From positions 1-64,000 of the forward strand of contig JAFASX010000046.1 of NCBI GenBank assembly GCA_019244295.1: a DNA stretch of 64,000 nucleotides, written 5' to 3'. The translations under genes were made by a program, and so were the position numbers. The notes beneath the pieces are model-generated. The model saw only the letters and a list, made by a program, of their open reading frames with translations, was not told where the DNA came from and ran no database searches. Of this stretch, positions 26,866 through 37,139 are shown piece by piece. Every line of letters starts with the position of its first letter. Positions within the stretch are counted from its first letter, which is position 1. The DNA is from Pseudonocardia sp. GTDB lineage: Bacteria; Actinomycetota; Actinomycetes; Mycobacteriales; Pseudonocardiaceae.

Positions 26866-29375
26866 CCGGCGTCTAACCCAGAACCGCTCACTTCGCCCGT
26901 CCCGTCGTCCTGGCTTGGCCCACCACCTCGGATAGACCACAGCAGGCCGTCCAGCTCGTCGGGCTTGACCAATACATCGCGGGCCTTGGACCCCTCGGAT
27001 GGGCCGACCACGCCCCGGCTCTCTAGTAAGTCCATCAATCGGCCAGCTTTCGCGAATCCGACCCGCAGCTTGCGCTGCAGCATCGAGGTCGAGCCGAACT
27101 GCGAGGTGACCACCAGCTCAGCGGCTTGCAACAGCACATCGAGGTCATCACCGATGTCCGGATCAACCTCGCGCTGCTCGCTGGCCTTCTGCGTGGTGAC
27201 GCCCTCGGCGTACTCCGGCTGCGCCTGGTTCTTGGTGAACCCGACGACCGCGCCGATCTCCTCGTCGGAGACGAACGCGCCCTGCATCCGCACCGGCTTG
27301 GACGCCCCCATCGGCAGGTAGAGCCCGTCGCCCATACCGATCAGCTTCTCCGCGCCCGGCTGGTCCAGGATGACCCGGCTGTCGGTCAGCGAAGAGGTAG
27401 CGAACGCGAGCCGAGACGGCACATTCGTTTTGATCAGCCCGGTGACCACATCGACGCTAGGTCGCTGGGTGGCTAATACGAGGTGGATACCAGCCGCCCG
27501 AGCCTTCTGGGTGATCCGCACCACGGCGTCCTCCACGTCGCGCGGTGCGGTCATCATCAAATCGGCCAGCTCATCGACAATAGCCAGGATGTAGGGGTAG
27601 GGCCGATACACCCGCTCGCTGCCCAGCGGTGCGGTTATCTCCCCGGAGCGCACCTTCCGGTTGAAGTCGTCGATATGGCGTACCTTGCTTGCCTGCATGT
27701 CCTGGTAACGCTGCTCCATTTCCTCCACCAGCCAGGCCAGCGCGGCCGCGGCTTTCTTCGGCTGGGTGACAATCGGCGTGATCAAATGCGGGATGCCTTC
27801 GTAAGGCGTCAACTCGACCATCTTCGGATCGACGAGGATCATCCGGACTTCGTCTGGGGTAGCCCGGGACAGCAACGAAACCAGCATCGAGTTGACGAAG
27901 CTTGACTTACCCGAACCAGTGGAGCCGGCCACCAGCAGGTGCGGCATCTTCGCCAGGTTGGCGGTAAGGAAGTGACCCTCGATGTCCTTCCCCAGCCCGA
28001 TTACCATCGGGTGTTGCTCCCTGGTCGCGTTGCTCGAGCGCAACACGTCACCCAGGCGAACCATCTCCCGGTCGGAGTTGGGCACCTCGATGCCCACCGC
28101 GGACTTACCGGGGATGGGAGCGAGCAACCGCACATTATCGGTGGCCACCGCATAGGCAATGTTGCGAGTCAGCTGGGTGATCTTCTCAACCTTGACCGCC
28201 GGACCGAGCTCCAGCTCGTACCGGGTCACCGTGGGGCCCCGGGTGAACCCAGTTACCTGAGCATCGACGTTGAACTGCTCAAGCACGCCGGTGATGGCTT
28301 CGATCATCGCGTCGTTGGCCGCGCTGCGCCGTTTCGGCGGTGCGCCAGCAGGCAGCAGGTCTGGCGGTGGGAGCTTGTAGCCGCCATCGATGACCCTGGC
28401 CACCAGCGGCTTGTCGGGGGTTTCGGGTTTCTCAGTCTTGTCGCTGGCTGAGATCGCGGCGGCCTTTCGGCTACCTGATTGCCCGCCAGCGGCCGCCTTC
28501 GGTCGGGTTGGCCGTGCTGGCGCGGCTGGCGGCTCTTCCAACGTCACGTCCGCGGGGTCCGCCGCATCGGCCGCATCCGAGGCCTGCCGCCGCCGGGACG
28601 CCCTCCGCAGCCGGATCGCGTCTGGCGAGCGCGGGGCCAGCGCGGGCTGAGCGCCGCCGGCGGCGTCTTGGAGTTCCGTCGCCTGTTCGTCGTTCTCGGC
28701 TGGCGCGCCGGACACCGCGCCGATCCGGGACAGCAAAGATCGCACCGGAGTGCCAGCCAGCAGCAGCAACCCGTATAACGCGACCAGGGCCAGCACTGGG
28801 CCTGATACCGACTCGGTAAGCCCCGCGGTCAGCGGCGTGCCCGCAGCGTAGCCCAGCGCGCCGCCCGCGCCACGCCAACCGGATAGATCAGCCGGAAGGC
28901 CGGCCACTACGTGCGCCAGCCCCAAACCACCGAAGGTGAACAGCAGCGCGCCGAACACCACCCTCGGGCTCGTCTGCGCGGCGGGTGGGGTGCATATGAG
29001 GTATCCCCCGAGCCCGAACATCAGCGCCGGCAGCACGAGAGCACCAACGCCGACCACCGATATCAGACCGATTCGCACCGCGTGCCCGACCGGACCACCC
29101 GCGTCCAACCAGACACCGGCGGCGGCAATGACCGCGAACCCGATCAGCACCAGCGCGACGCCGTCTCGCCGGTGCGCGGAATCGATCTCCGCCACCCTGC
29201 GCAGGCCCTTACCCAACCCGGCAAACAACTTGCAGATCAGGTAGATGACGTCCTTCGGCGGAGCGGCCGGCCGCGAAGGCCGGCGACCCAACGGACGCCG
29301 CACCGCGGAGCCGCGCGCGGGTCGCCGGCCCCGGGTAGTCGTAACCCGCCTGCCCGTGGTTGACCGTCCCGCCAT
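26862..29375 (-). CDS. ftsK: DNA translocase FtsK/SpoIIIE
   Basis: An 837-residue translocase. A basic N-terminal tail (residues 1-40) is followed by four or five transmembrane helices (about 70-210), an Ala/Pro-rich linker, then the motor with [16 protein letters not shown] (Walker A, about residue 480), [19 protein letters not shown] (Walker B region) and the C-terminal winged-helix gamma domain ([21 protein letters not shown]). It pumps chromosomal DNA through the septum and assists XerCD dimer resolution. ATG 29375 ([10 protein letters not shown]) is chosen over an upstream frame extension. It converges with the unknown gene at 26224 with overlapping stops. Confidence 0.93.
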   Translation of the reverse strand: MAGRSTTGRRVTTTRGRRPARGSAVRRPLGRRPSRPAAPPKDVIYLICKLFAGLGKGLRRVAEIDSAHRRDGVALVLIGFAVIAAAGVWLDAGGPVGHAVRIGLISVVGVGALVLPALMFGLGGYLICTPPAAQTSPRVVFGALLFTFGGLGLAHVVAGLPADLSGWRGAGGALGYAAGTPLTAGLTESVSGPVLALVALYGLLLLAGTPVRSLLSRIGAVSGAPAENDEQATELQDAAGGAQPALAPRSPDAIRLRRASRRRQASDAADAADPADVTLEEPPAAPARPTRPKAAAGGQSGSRKAAAISASDKTEKPETPDKPLVARVIDGGYKLPPPDLLPAGAPPKRRSAANDAMIEAITGVLEQFNVDAQVTGFTRGPTVTRYELELGPAVKVEKITQLTRNIAYAVATDNVRLLAPIPGKSAVGIEVPNSDREMVRLGDVLRSSNATREQHPMVIGLGKDIEGHFLTANLAKMPHLLVAGSTGSGKSSFVNSMLVSLLSRATPDEVRMILVDPKMVELTPYEGIPHLITPIVTQPKKAAAALAWLVEEMEQRYQDMQASKVRHIDDFNRKVRSGEITAPLGSERVYRPYPYILAIVDELADLMMTAPRDVEDAVVRITQKARAAGIHLVLATQRPSVDVVTGLIKTNVPSRLAFATSSLTDSRVILDQPGAEKLIGMGDGLYLPMGASKPVRMQGAFVSDEEIGAVVGFTKNQAQPEYAEGVTTQKASEQREVDPDIGDDLDVLLQAAELVVTSQFGSTSMLQRKLRVGFAKAGRLMDLLESRGVVGPSEGSKARDVLVKPDELDGLLWSIRGGGPSQDDGTGEVSGSGLDAG

Positions 29376-29451
29376 GGTCGACACCGTATCCCGCTGGGGC
29401 GACAAAATCGCGGAGGCGGCCACGGGTGGCGCGTACGTGCCGACCCACCGC

Positions 29452-30639
29452 CTAGGTGGCCGCCGCGTCCAGCACCGGGCTGAACGCCAACTCCGCCGCG
29501 CCGATCAGCTTTGCGTCGCTACCGAGCACCGAACGCACCACGCGGGTGTCACCGAGCGCCCGACCGATCATGCTGCGCTCGCGCACCTCGACCGACACCG
29601 CATCGAGCACCGAGCATGGCAACGCGACCAGCAGGTCACCAAGCACCACCAGCTCGGGAGCGAACATATTGACCACGTTCACCAGCCCGATTGAGAGCCA
29701 CCGGGTGAATCCAGCCAGCCGGGCCAGCGCGGCCGCTGGATCAGCGGCTAGCTCGCGCAACTCGGCAACCAACTCACCGCGCACGGTTCCCGGCGGCAGG
29801 TCGAGAGCACGCAACAGCGCGGCTTCGCAGACCTCGGTCTCCCAACAGCCTCGGTAACCGCAGTGGCACTCCCGGCCATCCGGGCGAACCACCATGTGCC
29901 CGAGCTCACCGAGATACCCGTAGGCGCCCCGTAAGGCCACCCCATCGGAAATCACCCCACCGCCCACGCCGACATCACCAACCACGAACACCACGTTTGA
30001 CGCCCCGCGCGCCACCCCCCGGGTGTGTTCGGCGAGGGCGCCCAGCTCAGCGTCGTTAGCCACCGCGACCGGCATCCGCAGCCCAGCGGTCAACTGCTCA
30101 CCCAACGGCACGTCAGCCCAGCTCAAATACGGCGCCTGCCGAACGAGCCCATCCGCGTTGCGCACCACGCCGGGCACCGCCACCCCGGCAGCCCTGACCG
30201 GGGCGCCCAGCTCGTCGATGAGTAGCCGCGCCGACTCGATCACCTTGGTCAGCACCTCGAGGGGCTGGCGGGAGCGCTCATTCAACCGCCAGCTCAGTCG
30301 CTCGAGGATCTCCCCACCGAGCCCGATCAGCGCGGTCGACACCCGGTCTACCCGGATGTCGACCGCCAGCACAACCGCCGCGTGCGGTCGGGGCAGCACC
30401 AGCAACGACGGCCGGCCCGCTCCACTGCGCTGGGCTGGCAACCGTTCGCTGACCAGGCCGGACAGGGTGAGTTCCTCCACCACCGACTTGATCGTGCTGC
30501 GGTTGAGCCCTAGCTCCGTGACTAGCATCGCGCGAGTACACGGGCCGTCCCTGTGCAGCCGGCGCAGCACAGCCGCCCGGTTGTGTCGGCGGGCGTCATC
30601 TGGGCGTGCCCCCCCCATGACCGTGCCACTCACCGACAT
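29452..30639 (-). CDS. ROK-family transcriptional regulator (XylR/NagC-like)
   Basis: A 395-residue regulator. The N-terminal winged helix-turn-helix ([24 protein letters not shown], then [13 protein letters not shown]) is followed by the ROK sugar-binding fold with [10 protein letters not shown] and the zinc motif [10 protein letters not shown]. It is the last gene of a minus-strand operon with a XylF-type ABC transporter, 22 bp beyond the permease stop. It probably senses the transported sugar and represses the operon through the large palindrome at 34129-34165. ATG 30639 ([10 protein letters not shown]) is chosen; ATG 30618 is possible. Confidence 0.88.
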   Translation of the reverse strand: MSVSGTVMGGARPDDARRHNRAAVLRRLHRDGPCTRAMLVTELGLNRSTIKSVVEELTLSGLVSERLPAQRSGAGRPSLLVLPRPHAAVVLAVDIRVDRVSTALIGLGGEILERLSWRLNERSRQPLEVLTKVIESARLLIDELGAPVRAAGVAVPGVVRNADGLVRQAPYLSWADVPLGEQLTAGLRMPVAVANDAELGALAEHTRGVARGASNVVFVVGDVGVGGGVISDGVALRGAYGYLGELGHMVVRPDGRECHCGYRGCWETEVCEAALLRALDLPPGTVRGELVAELRELAADPAAALARLAGFTRWLSIGLVNVVNMFAPELVVLGDLLVALPCSVLDAVSVEVRERSMIGRALGDTRVVRSVLGSDAKLIGAAELAFSPVLDAAAT

Positions 30640-30661
30640 CGGCCAGCCGCGCGCCCGGGTC

Positions 30662-32104
30662 TCACCGCACGTACCCACCCAAGTGGGTCCTCCGCCGGGA
30701 CAGCGCATCCACGCTGGCCGCCAGCAAGAGCACCCCCCCAGTGATCACGAATACCACCGCGGCCGGCTGGTGCAGCAGACCGAGCCCGTTGTTCACCATC
30801 GCCAGCACCGCGCCACCGATCACCGCGTTGCTGATCCGACCCTTGCCACCAAACAACGACGTACCCCCGATCACTGCCGCGCCCACCGCGTAGAGCACTG
30901 TGCTCGCCCCCGCGCTCGGATCGACCGAGCCAACCTTGGACGAGTAAACGATCGCCCCGATGGCGGCCACCGACGAGCAGATCACGAAGACGCTGGCCCG
31001 GATCTTTGGCAGGTCGATCCCCGCGCGACGGGCGGCCTCAGCGTTGCCGCCGACAGCGTAGACGTGCCGGCCATAACTGGTGCGGTCCAACACGTAAGTC
31101 CCGACAACCAGCAACACAAGCACAATCGGCACCACGTAGGGCACTCCCATGATCTCGATCAGCGAGCTCCGCGATCGGTTGCGCGTCAACAGATAGGTGC
31201 CAACGGCGGCCAATAGTACGGTCGCCGTGACCTTGACCACCACCAGCGGCGTAGGCAGAGTGACCAGCCCCAATCGGAGCTGGCGGAAGTGCCGTGCCAA
31301 CACCACCACCGCGTAACCACCGGCAGCGACCACAAACAGCACCCAGCTACCCAGCACAGACAGGTTTCCATTGGCCACGGCGAACAGGATCTCGTTGCGC
31401 AAGCCGAGCGTGCCGCCCTCTCCGATCAACTGCAGAGTGACGCCTTGCCAGGCCAGGAACAGCGCAAGGGTGACCACGAACGACGGAATCCCGATCCGGG
31501 AGACCAGGAAGCCGGTGAGTAGCCCGATCGAGGTGCCCACACACACCGCCAGCAGCATTTCCGCCCAAGGATTCGGCCCGACCCCAGCCAGCGCCAGGAC
31601 CAACGCGAGTACCGGCGGACCGGTCGCCGCCCACAGCCGCAACTGGGCGGCCGCCGCGACCGCGAATACCAGCATTGCACAAAACAACACAAACACCGGC
31701 ATGCCCATACCACCGAGCAGGTTTCCGTTGGAAACCAGGTGCAGCGCGAGGATCGCAGCGGTCACACCCGACGCGGTGCCGGCTGAGAGATCGATCTCAC
31801 CGAGCAGCAGCACGAACACCAAGCCCATGGCGATGATGGTGACTCCGGCGCCCTGCGCCAAGAGATTGGCAACGTTGCCAAGGGTCAGGAAGCTACCCGA
31901 GGCCACCGAGAAAATGACACCCAGCACCACGAGACCCAACAGCGCGGGCAGCGAGCCAAGCTCACCACCTCGGACTCGCGCCAGGTAATCTCGCAACGCC
32001 TCACCGGTACTCTGCGCCGTGGTATCGATGCCGAAGTCAGCCACAGCGCTGTCTCGCTCGGCATGTGGGCGTTTGCTAGGGGTGGCCGGGGCGAAGTCTG
32101 CCAT
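30662..32104 (-). CDS. Sugar ABC transporter permease (XylH/RbsC family)
   Basis: A 480-residue membrane protein with a soluble N-terminus of about 45 residues and roughly 12 hydrophobic segments. GEIDLSAGTASGVTAAI and GGTSLFGGKGRISNAVIGG match branched BPD_transp_2 permeases; the length is closer to XylH than to the shorter RbsC. It forms the membrane channel for the sugar delivered by the XylF-like binding protein. ATG 32104 lies 8 bp after the ATPase stop, so the genes are tightly linked. A TTG at 32116 is a weaker alternative start. Confidence 0.88.
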   Translation of the reverse strand: MADFAPATPSKRPHAERDSAVADFGIDTTAQSTGEALRDYLARVRGGELGSLPALLGLVVLGVIFSVASGSFLTLGNVANLLAQGAGVTIIAMGLVFVLLLGEIDLSAGTASGVTAAILALHLVSNGNLLGGMGMPVFVLFCAMLVFAVAAAAQLRLWAATGPPVLALVLALAGVGPNPWAEMLLAVCVGTSIGLLTGFLVSRIGIPSFVVTLALFLAWQGVTLQLIGEGGTLGLRNEILFAVANGNLSVLGSWVLFVVAAGGYAVVVLARHFRQLRLGLVTLPTPLVVVKVTATVLLAAVGTYLLTRNRSRSSLIEIMGVPYVVPIVLVLLVVGTYVLDRTSYGRHVYAVGGNAEAARRAGIDLPKIRASVFVICSSVAAIGAIVYSSKVGSVDPSAGASTVLYAVGAAVIGGTSLFGGKGRISNAVIGGAVLAMVNNGLGLLHQPAAVVFVITGGVLLLAASVDALSRRRTHLGGYVR

Positions 32105-32112
32105 CGCGGGCC

Positions 32113-32886
32113 TCAAATCGTGACTGTGTCGGGGCGGGCCAGGCCTAGCTCGCCCGAGCGTCCGGCAGTAATCAACTCGACTACCTGGCTGTGCGTGAGC
32201 TGCCGGGTGGGCAAATCGGCCACCAGCCGCCCCAGGTACAGCATCGCGATCCGGTCGGACACCTCGAAGACGTCAGAAATGTTGTGACTGATCAACACGA
32301 CGGCGATGCCCTGCTCAGCTAACCGCCGGACCAGGTCGAGCACCTGGCGGGTCTGTGCCACACCGAGCGCCGCCGTCGGCTCGTCCAGCAACATGAGCTT
32401 GCTCTCCCACAGGACGGCTTTGGCAATCGCCACCGTCTGGCGCTGGCCACCGGAAAGCGCGGAAACCAGCGTCCGGACCGACTTGACAGTGCGGACCGAC
32501 AGGGTAGCCAGGGTCTCGCGGGCTGCCCGCTCCATGTCCGCTTCATCCATTGCCCAGGCCTTGCCGCGCTCACGGCCGAGGAACATGTTCTGTACGATGT
32601 CGAGGTTGTCCGCCAACGCGAGGTCCTGGTAGACGACCTCGATACCCAGCACGGCGGCGTCCCTGGGCCCAGTCACCCGCACCGGCCGGCCCGCCCAACG
32701 GATCTCGCCTGAATCCACCGGGTGAATCCCGGCGATGCACTTGACCAGGGTTGACTTGCCGGCGCCGTTGTCACCGACCAGCGCCATCACTTCGCCGGGA
32801 CGGACCGCCAAGTCGACGTCGTGCAGCACGTGCACTGGACCGAAGCTCTTGTTGAGTCCCCGCAGCTCCAAGATCGGACTGGTCAC
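32113..32886 (-). CDS. Sugar ABC transporter ATPase, single nucleotide-binding domain
   Basis: A 257-residue ATPase with Walker A GDNGAGKST (38-46), signature LSGGQ (144-148), Walker B LMLLDEP (164-170) and a switch His in LISHN. XylG/RbsA-type ATPases usually have two fused domains of about 500 residues; this one has one, like FrcA, and should work as a homodimer. The GTG at 32886 (VTSPILELRGLNKSFG) follows an excellent GAGGGAGA; the reading frame upstream of it overlaps the binding-protein gene. Confidence 0.9.
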   Translation of the reverse strand: MTSPILELRGLNKSFGPVHVLHDVDLAVRPGEVMALVGDNGAGKSTLVKCIAGIHPVDSGEIRWAGRPVRVTGPRDAAVLGIEVVYQDLALADNLDIVQNMFLGRERGKAWAMDEADMERAARETLATLSVRTVKSVRTLVSALSGGQRQTVAIAKAVLWESKLMLLDEPTAALGVAQTRQVLDLVRRLAEQGIAVVLISHNISDVFEVSDRIAMLYLGRLVADLPTRQLTHSQVVELITAGRSGELGLARPDTVTI

Positions 32887-32909
32887 TGGGTCTCCCTCTT
32901 TCCCGGGAA

Positions 32910-34058
32910 TCACTTGATGCCGAGCTGGTCGCACGTCGCTCTGGTGTCCTCGACACAGATCTTGGACACCAGCACGCCGCCCTGGTCGATAACCTGCTTG
33001 ACATTGTTCTTGGTGATCAAGGCCGGGGCCAACAGCACGGACTTAACCGTGCGGTTTCCCTTCGAATCTTGCGATGTGGCGGTGACTTGCGCGTCCGCGG
33101 CCGCTTTGTCCCCCTTGGCCAAGGCGGCAGCCAGTTTGGCGGTAACGTCGGCCTCCTGCGCAATCGGTTTGAACACCGTCATGTACTGGTCGCCGCGCAG
33201 GATGGCCCGCAAAGCCTCAGGCGTAGCGTCCTGCCCGGTCACCGGCACCTTGCCGGCCAGTCCGGTCTTCTTCAGCACGGTGATGACCGCGCCGGCCATC
33301 CCATCGTTGGCCGCGAGTACACCATCGACCTTGCCGCCATTAGCGGTCAGGAACTGCTCAAAGACGACTCCACCCTGCTGGTTGTTCCAATCCGGAATGC
33401 GCTGGGTACCAATCCGCTTGTATTGCCCAGAATCGTACTTCGGTCGCAACACCGATTGCTGCCCCTGATACAGCAACGTGGCGTTGTTGTCGGTCGGCGA
33501 GCCCTCGATTTCGATGATGTCGGCACCGGCCTTGGCTCCCACCGCCTGAACCAGGGCCTGGCCCTGCAGCGCACCAACGCGGACGTTGTCGAATGACACG
33601 TAGTATTCTGACGAGCCGCCCAGGTTGAGCCGGTCGTAGTCGATGGTCGGTATTCCCGCGGCCTGCGCCTTCTTGGCCACCGCGGCGCCAAGCTCGCTGC
33701 TCAATGAGTCGATCACGAGCACCCTGACCCCACTGTTGATCATTCCGTCAGACAATATGGAGAACTTCTGCGCGTCGCCCAGGGCGTTCTGAATGTCCGC
33801 GTCCAGGCCCTCGGCCCGGAACGCTTTCTCCAGCAGCGGCCTGTCGAAGCTTTCGTAACGAGCCGAGCTCGCGGTATCCGGCAGGATCACCCCGACCTTC
33901 GCCCCGCCGCTGGAAGACGGCACACTGTTAACATCGCTGCCTTGCCCCGCGTTACTCACAGCGTTCGCACCGCAGGCGATTAGTGCGAGCATCAAGCTCA
34001 CGATCGATGCGACCAGAGCCGCTCTACTCCTACCCATAATCCCTACCCATAATGACAT
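32910..34058 (-). CDS. xylF: XylF-type sugar-binding lipoprotein
   Basis: A 382-residue periplasmic-binding protein. The signal peptide ends in a lipobox LIAC with acylated C29, followed by a Ser/Gly-rich linker. The mature domain starts KVGVILPDTASSARYESFD and contains IPTIDYDRLNLGGSSEYYVSFDNVRVG, closely matching xylose-binding proteins. It captures sugar outside the membrane for the permease. ATG 34058 has GGAGGGG 6 nt upstream; an extension to 34142 has no family sequence. It is the first gene of the operon, 71 bp from the upstream palindrome. Xylose is likely but not certain. Confidence 0.9.
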   Translation of the reverse strand: MSLWVGIMGRSRAALVASIVSLMLALIACGANAVSNAGQGSDVNSVPSSSGGAKVGVILPDTASSARYESFDRPLLEKAFRAEGLDADIQNALGDAQKFSILSDGMINSGVRVLVIDSLSSELGAAVAKKAQAAGIPTIDYDRLNLGGSSEYYVSFDNVRVGALQGQALVQAVGAKAGADIIEIEGSPTDNNATLLYQGQQSVLRPKYDSGQYKRIGTQRIPDWNNQQGGVVFEQFLTANGGKVDGVLAANDGMAGAVITVLKKTGLAGKVPVTGQDATPEALRAILRGDQYMTVFKPIAQEADVTAKLAAALAKGDKAAADAQVTATSQDSKGNRTVKSVLLAPALITKNNVKQVIDQGGVLVSKICVEDTRATCDQLGIK

Positions 34059-34128
34059 CGCCCCTCCGCTGCACCCGATCGACGCGGCACCGCACCCGAT
34101 CAGCGCCGACACGCGGCCGGCCGAATAA

Positions 34129-34165
34129 GTTGTGAGCCACAACCTAATAGGTTGTGATTCACAAC
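34129..34165. promoter_or_regulatory. 37-bp near-perfect palindromic operator of the xylF operon
   Basis: Two 15-bp palindromes, GTTGTGAGCCACAAC (34129-34143) and GTTGTGATTCACAAC (34151-34165), are 22 bp apart start to start, and the segment between them (34138-34156) is itself the palindrome CACAACCTA-A-TAGGTTGTG. The whole block is symmetric except at two dinucleotides and the centre. Location 71-107 bp upstream of xylF and the ROK regulator at the end of the operon make it a strong operator candidate. Confidence 0.75.
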
Positions 34166-34278
34166 ATATGTCTTCCCGACGCGATCCCGAAAGGGTGACT
34201 GAGGCGATACAGAATTACGACTGGGCAACGAGACGTCTAAGAACGCGGAGCGCCGCCCACCCGGCCAGCCAGCGGCCT

Positions 34279-36018
34279 TCAGACCCCGATGACGGTGGGC
34301 ACGATCATCGGCCGACGGCGGTAGGTTTCCCACACCCAACGCCCAACCACCCGACGCACCGCCTGGGCGATCCGATGGGTGTCGGCCACTCCCTCAGCCT
34401 CCGTCCGCGACAACTCAGCCTCGATCAGTGGTACCACATCACGTAATGCCTTGGGATCATCAGAGAAACCGCGTCCAGAGACCGTCGGCGGAGCGACCGC
34501 CCGGCCGGAACTGCTCTCCACCGCGAAGGTAATGGCGATGAAGCCACCCTCGCCGAGCGTCAGGCGATCACCGAGCGTGCTCTCCCCGATATCACCGACA
34601 GCTAGGCCGTCCACGTACATCCGGCCGATCTCGACCCGCCCAGTGACCCGAGCCGCGCCGTCTACCAGATCGACCACGACGCCGTCTTCGGCCAGCACCA
34701 CCGCGTCGGCCGGCACTCCGGTCTTAACCGCCAGCGCCGCGTTGGCCCTCAGGTGGCGCCACTCTCCGTGGATGGGCATCACGTTGCTCGGGCGCACGAC
34801 GTTGTATAGAAACAGCAGCTCGCCGGCCGGTGCGTGGCCGGACACGTGGACCCTGGCGGTGCCCTGGTGCACCACCCTGGCGCCCAACCGGGTCAGCGCG
34901 TTGATCACACCAAAAACCAAGGTCTCGTTGCCTGGAATGAGTGAGCTGGCCAGGATCACGGTGTCGTCAGGCACGATCCGCACCTGGCGATGCTCGCCCT
35001 TGGCCATCCGAGACAGCGCGGAGAGCGGTTCGCCCTGGGAGCCGGTGGACACCAGCACCAGCTCGTGGTCAGGCAGGTGAACCGCCTCATCAAGCTCGAC
35101 GAGCAGGCCCTCGGGCACCCGCAACAAACCCAAGTCGGCGGCCAGGCCCATGTTGCGCAGCATCGAACGACCGACCAGACAGACCCTGCGGCCGCGCGCG
35201 GCGGCGGCGTCGAGAACCTGCTGAACCCGGTGCACATGGCTGGCGAAACAGGCCACGATGATCCGTTGCGGGGAATCGTCGAACACCTTCTCCAGCACCG
35301 GGCCGATCTCCCGCTCGGAGATCACGAAGCCGGGAATCTCGGCGTTCGTCGAATCAACCAACAGTAGGTCAACCCCCTCGTCGCCAAGGCGGGAGAATCC
35401 GGCTAGGTCGGTAAGCCGACCGTCCAGGGGCAGCTGGTCAAGTTTGATGTCACCGGTGTGCAACACCACCCCGGCCGGGGTGCGGATGGCTACCGCCAAC
35501 GCATCCGGGATGGAGTGATTGACCGCGAAGTACTCGCACCGGAACACCCCGTGAGTGCTGTGTTGGCCTTCTCGGACCTCGCGCAGGTGGGGCGTGAGAC
35601 GGTGCTCTTTGCACTTGGCGGCGACCAGGGCGAGGGTGAACCTGGAACCAACGACCGGGATGTCCGCACGCAACCGCAACAGGAACGGGACCGCGCCAAT
35701 ATGGTCCTCGTGGCCGTGGGTGAGGACGAGCGCCTCGATATCTTCCAGCCGGTTCTCGATCGCCCGGAAGTCGGGCAGGATCAAATCGACGCCTGGCGAG
35801 TCGTCGGAAGGAAACAGCACTCCGCAGTCGACGATGAGCAAGCGGCCGCTGTACTCGAACACGGTCATGTTACGGCCTATCTCACCAATACCGCCGAGCG
35901 CGACGATGCGCAAGCCGCCATCGGCTAGCTCGGGCGGGGCGTTAGTCGGTAATTCGGAACTGGCCACCCGCACCGCGGGCTGGGCGGGCCGAGAGTAACT
36001 CTGCAGGGATCGGTTCAC
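34279..36018 (-). CDS. rnj: Ribonuclease J
   Basis: A 579-residue metallo-beta-lactamase/beta-CASP nuclease. HGHEDH at residues 101-106 gives the zinc ligands; GGIGEIGRNMTVFEY (42-56) and the C-terminal beta-CASP motifs (SGHAPAGELLFLYNVVRPSNVMPIHGE) are complete. It has 5'-3' exonuclease and endonuclease activity in mRNA decay and rRNA maturation. ATG 36018 gives an N-terminal tail of 35 residues before the first strand. In most actinobacteria dapA lies directly upstream; here a 270-bp gene-free stretch separates it from thyX. Confidence 0.93.
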   Translation of the reverse strand: MNRSLQSYSRPAQPAVRVASSELPTNAPPELADGGLRIVALGGIGEIGRNMTVFEYSGRLLIVDCGVLFPSDDSPGVDLILPDFRAIENRLEDIEALVLTHGHEDHIGAVPFLLRLRADIPVVGSRFTLALVAAKCKEHRLTPHLREVREGQHSTHGVFRCEYFAVNHSIPDALAVAIRTPAGVVLHTGDIKLDQLPLDGRLTDLAGFSRLGDEGVDLLLVDSTNAEIPGFVISEREIGPVLEKVFDDSPQRIIVACFASHVHRVQQVLDAAAARGRRVCLVGRSMLRNMGLAADLGLLRVPEGLLVELDEAVHLPDHELVLVSTGSQGEPLSALSRMAKGEHRQVRIVPDDTVILASSLIPGNETLVFGVINALTRLGARVVHQGTARVHVSGHAPAGELLFLYNVVRPSNVMPIHGEWRHLRANAALAVKTGVPADAVVLAEDGVVVDLVDGAARVTGRVEIGRMYVDGLAVGDIGESTLGDRLTLGEGGFIAITFAVESSSGRAVAPPTVSGRGFSDDPKALRDVVPLIEAELSRTEAEGVADTHRIAQAVRRVVGRWVWETYRRRPMIVPTVIGV

Positions 36019-36288
36019 GGGTCAACAACTTTCGCGGCCGGCCTCACGCCGGCCATGGTTTGAGTCGCCGACAATGACTTCGGCAACGGGCTCGGGAGGC
36101 GCGGGCCCGCTGCTCGAGGAAGGGCATACGCAGCGCCGCTTCGCTAGGGTCGAGCGGCTGGGCTCTAGCGCGCATCAACTTTCAGCATACCGCCGTACCC
36201 TGTCGAGATTGGAAGACAGGGCCCAGAGAACTTCGCACCCACCTCGTTCGGCGAACGTACGGTTTCAGATGCCGCGTGGGGCGGCGTG
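36019..36288. other. Gene-free stretch where dapA usually lies
   Basis: 270 bp between rnj and thyX. Short open frames on both strands have no plausible start signal or protein pattern. A GC-rich inverted repeat (GGCCGGC ... GCCGGCC, about 36039-36055) lies near the rnj start. No remnant of dihydrodipicolinate synthase could be read in any frame. Confidence 0.4.
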
Positions 36289-37041
36289 CTAGCCTTCGCT
36301 GACCATCGGGCTGGAAGCGATCTCGGTACCGTCCGGTAAGGTAGCGATCTCGAAGTCAGCGAACACGTTGGGTACCTCGGCCTGAAGTTGGCGCAGGCAC
36401 TCCACGGCCAACCGGCGAATCTCGACGTCAGCATGCTCGGTGGCCCGCATGGCGATGAAATGTCGCCAAGCCCGGTAGTTCCCGGTCACCACGATCTTGG
36501 TCTCGGTCGCGTTCGGCAAGACCGCTCTGGCCGCCTGGCGAGCCTGCTTGCGCCGCAGGGTCGCGTTGGGCTCTTCGGCGAACCGCTGCTGCAGGCCGGC
36601 CAGCAGCTGGTCGTAGGCCTTCGCGGCGGCCTCGGTAGCCTTGATGAATACGGCGTGCAGCTCTGGGTCGGACGCGATGGCCTCGGGTTCGACCAGCGCC
36701 GAGCCCGGTGTCGGCACATACCGCTGGGAGAGCTGGGAGTACGAGAAGTGCCGGTGTCGAATCAACTCGTGGGTCAGTGAGCGGGACACACCGGTGAAAT
36801 AGAAGCTGACCGTGCCGTGCTCGAGCACGGAGAAGTGCCCGACCTCCAGGATGTGCCGCAGATAGCCGGCGTTCGTCGCGGTCGCCGGGTTGGGCTTCTT
36901 CCAGGACTGGTAGCATGCCCGCCCGGCGAACTCGGCGAGTGCCTGCCCGCCATCCGCATCCGTGCGCCATGGCACGTCCGCCGGCGGCAGAAACTGGGTC
37001 TTGGCGATCAGCTGGACTTTCAGCTGGACGGTATCAGCCAC
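36289..37041 (-). CDS. thyX: FAD-dependent thymidylate synthase ThyX
   Basis: A 250-residue protein, the length of mycobacterial ThyX. The signature [14 protein letters not shown] lies at residues 95-108 (RHRxxSxxxxSxR), with [19 protein letters not shown] before it and [22 protein letters not shown] after it. It methylates dUMP using methylenetetrahydrofolate and reduced FAD. GTG 37041 is chosen because [14 protein letters not shown] matches family N-termini; the frame continues to 37122 into the neighbouring operator repeats. It is divergent from the RHH gene. Confidence 0.93.
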   Translation of the reverse strand: MADTVQLKVQLIAKTQFLPPADVPWRTDADGGQALAEFAGRACYQSWKKPNPATATNAGYLRHILEVGHFSVLEHGTVSFYFTGVSRSLTHELIRHRHFSYSQLSQRYVPTPGSALVEPEAIASDPELHAVFIKATEAAAKAYDQLLAGLQQRFAEEPNATLRRKQARQAARAVLPNATETKIVVTGNYRAWRHFIAMRATEHADVEIRRLAVECLRQLQAEVPNVFADFEIATLPDGTEIASSPMVSEG

Positions 37042-37078
37042 AAACGAAGGGTAACCTCGACAAAAACGACACCACTTT

Positions 37079-37128
37079 GACATCATCCATGCCGCACCGG
37101 ACAGTTGTGCGACGTCATCCATGACGTC
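37079..37128. promoter_or_regulatory. Repeated operator-like sites upstream of the RHH gene
   Basis: Two direct repeats, GACATCATCCATG (37079-37091) and GACGTCATCCATG (37111-37123), differ at one base and are 32 bp apart. The second is half of a perfect 18-bp palindrome GACGTCAT-CC-ATGACGTC (37111-37128), 11 bp before the ATG at 37140. A TTGACA -35-like hexamer (37077-37082) overlaps the first repeat. Autoregulation by the ribbon-helix-helix product is inferred. Confidence 0.5.
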
Positions 37129-37139
37129 ATAATGACGCC

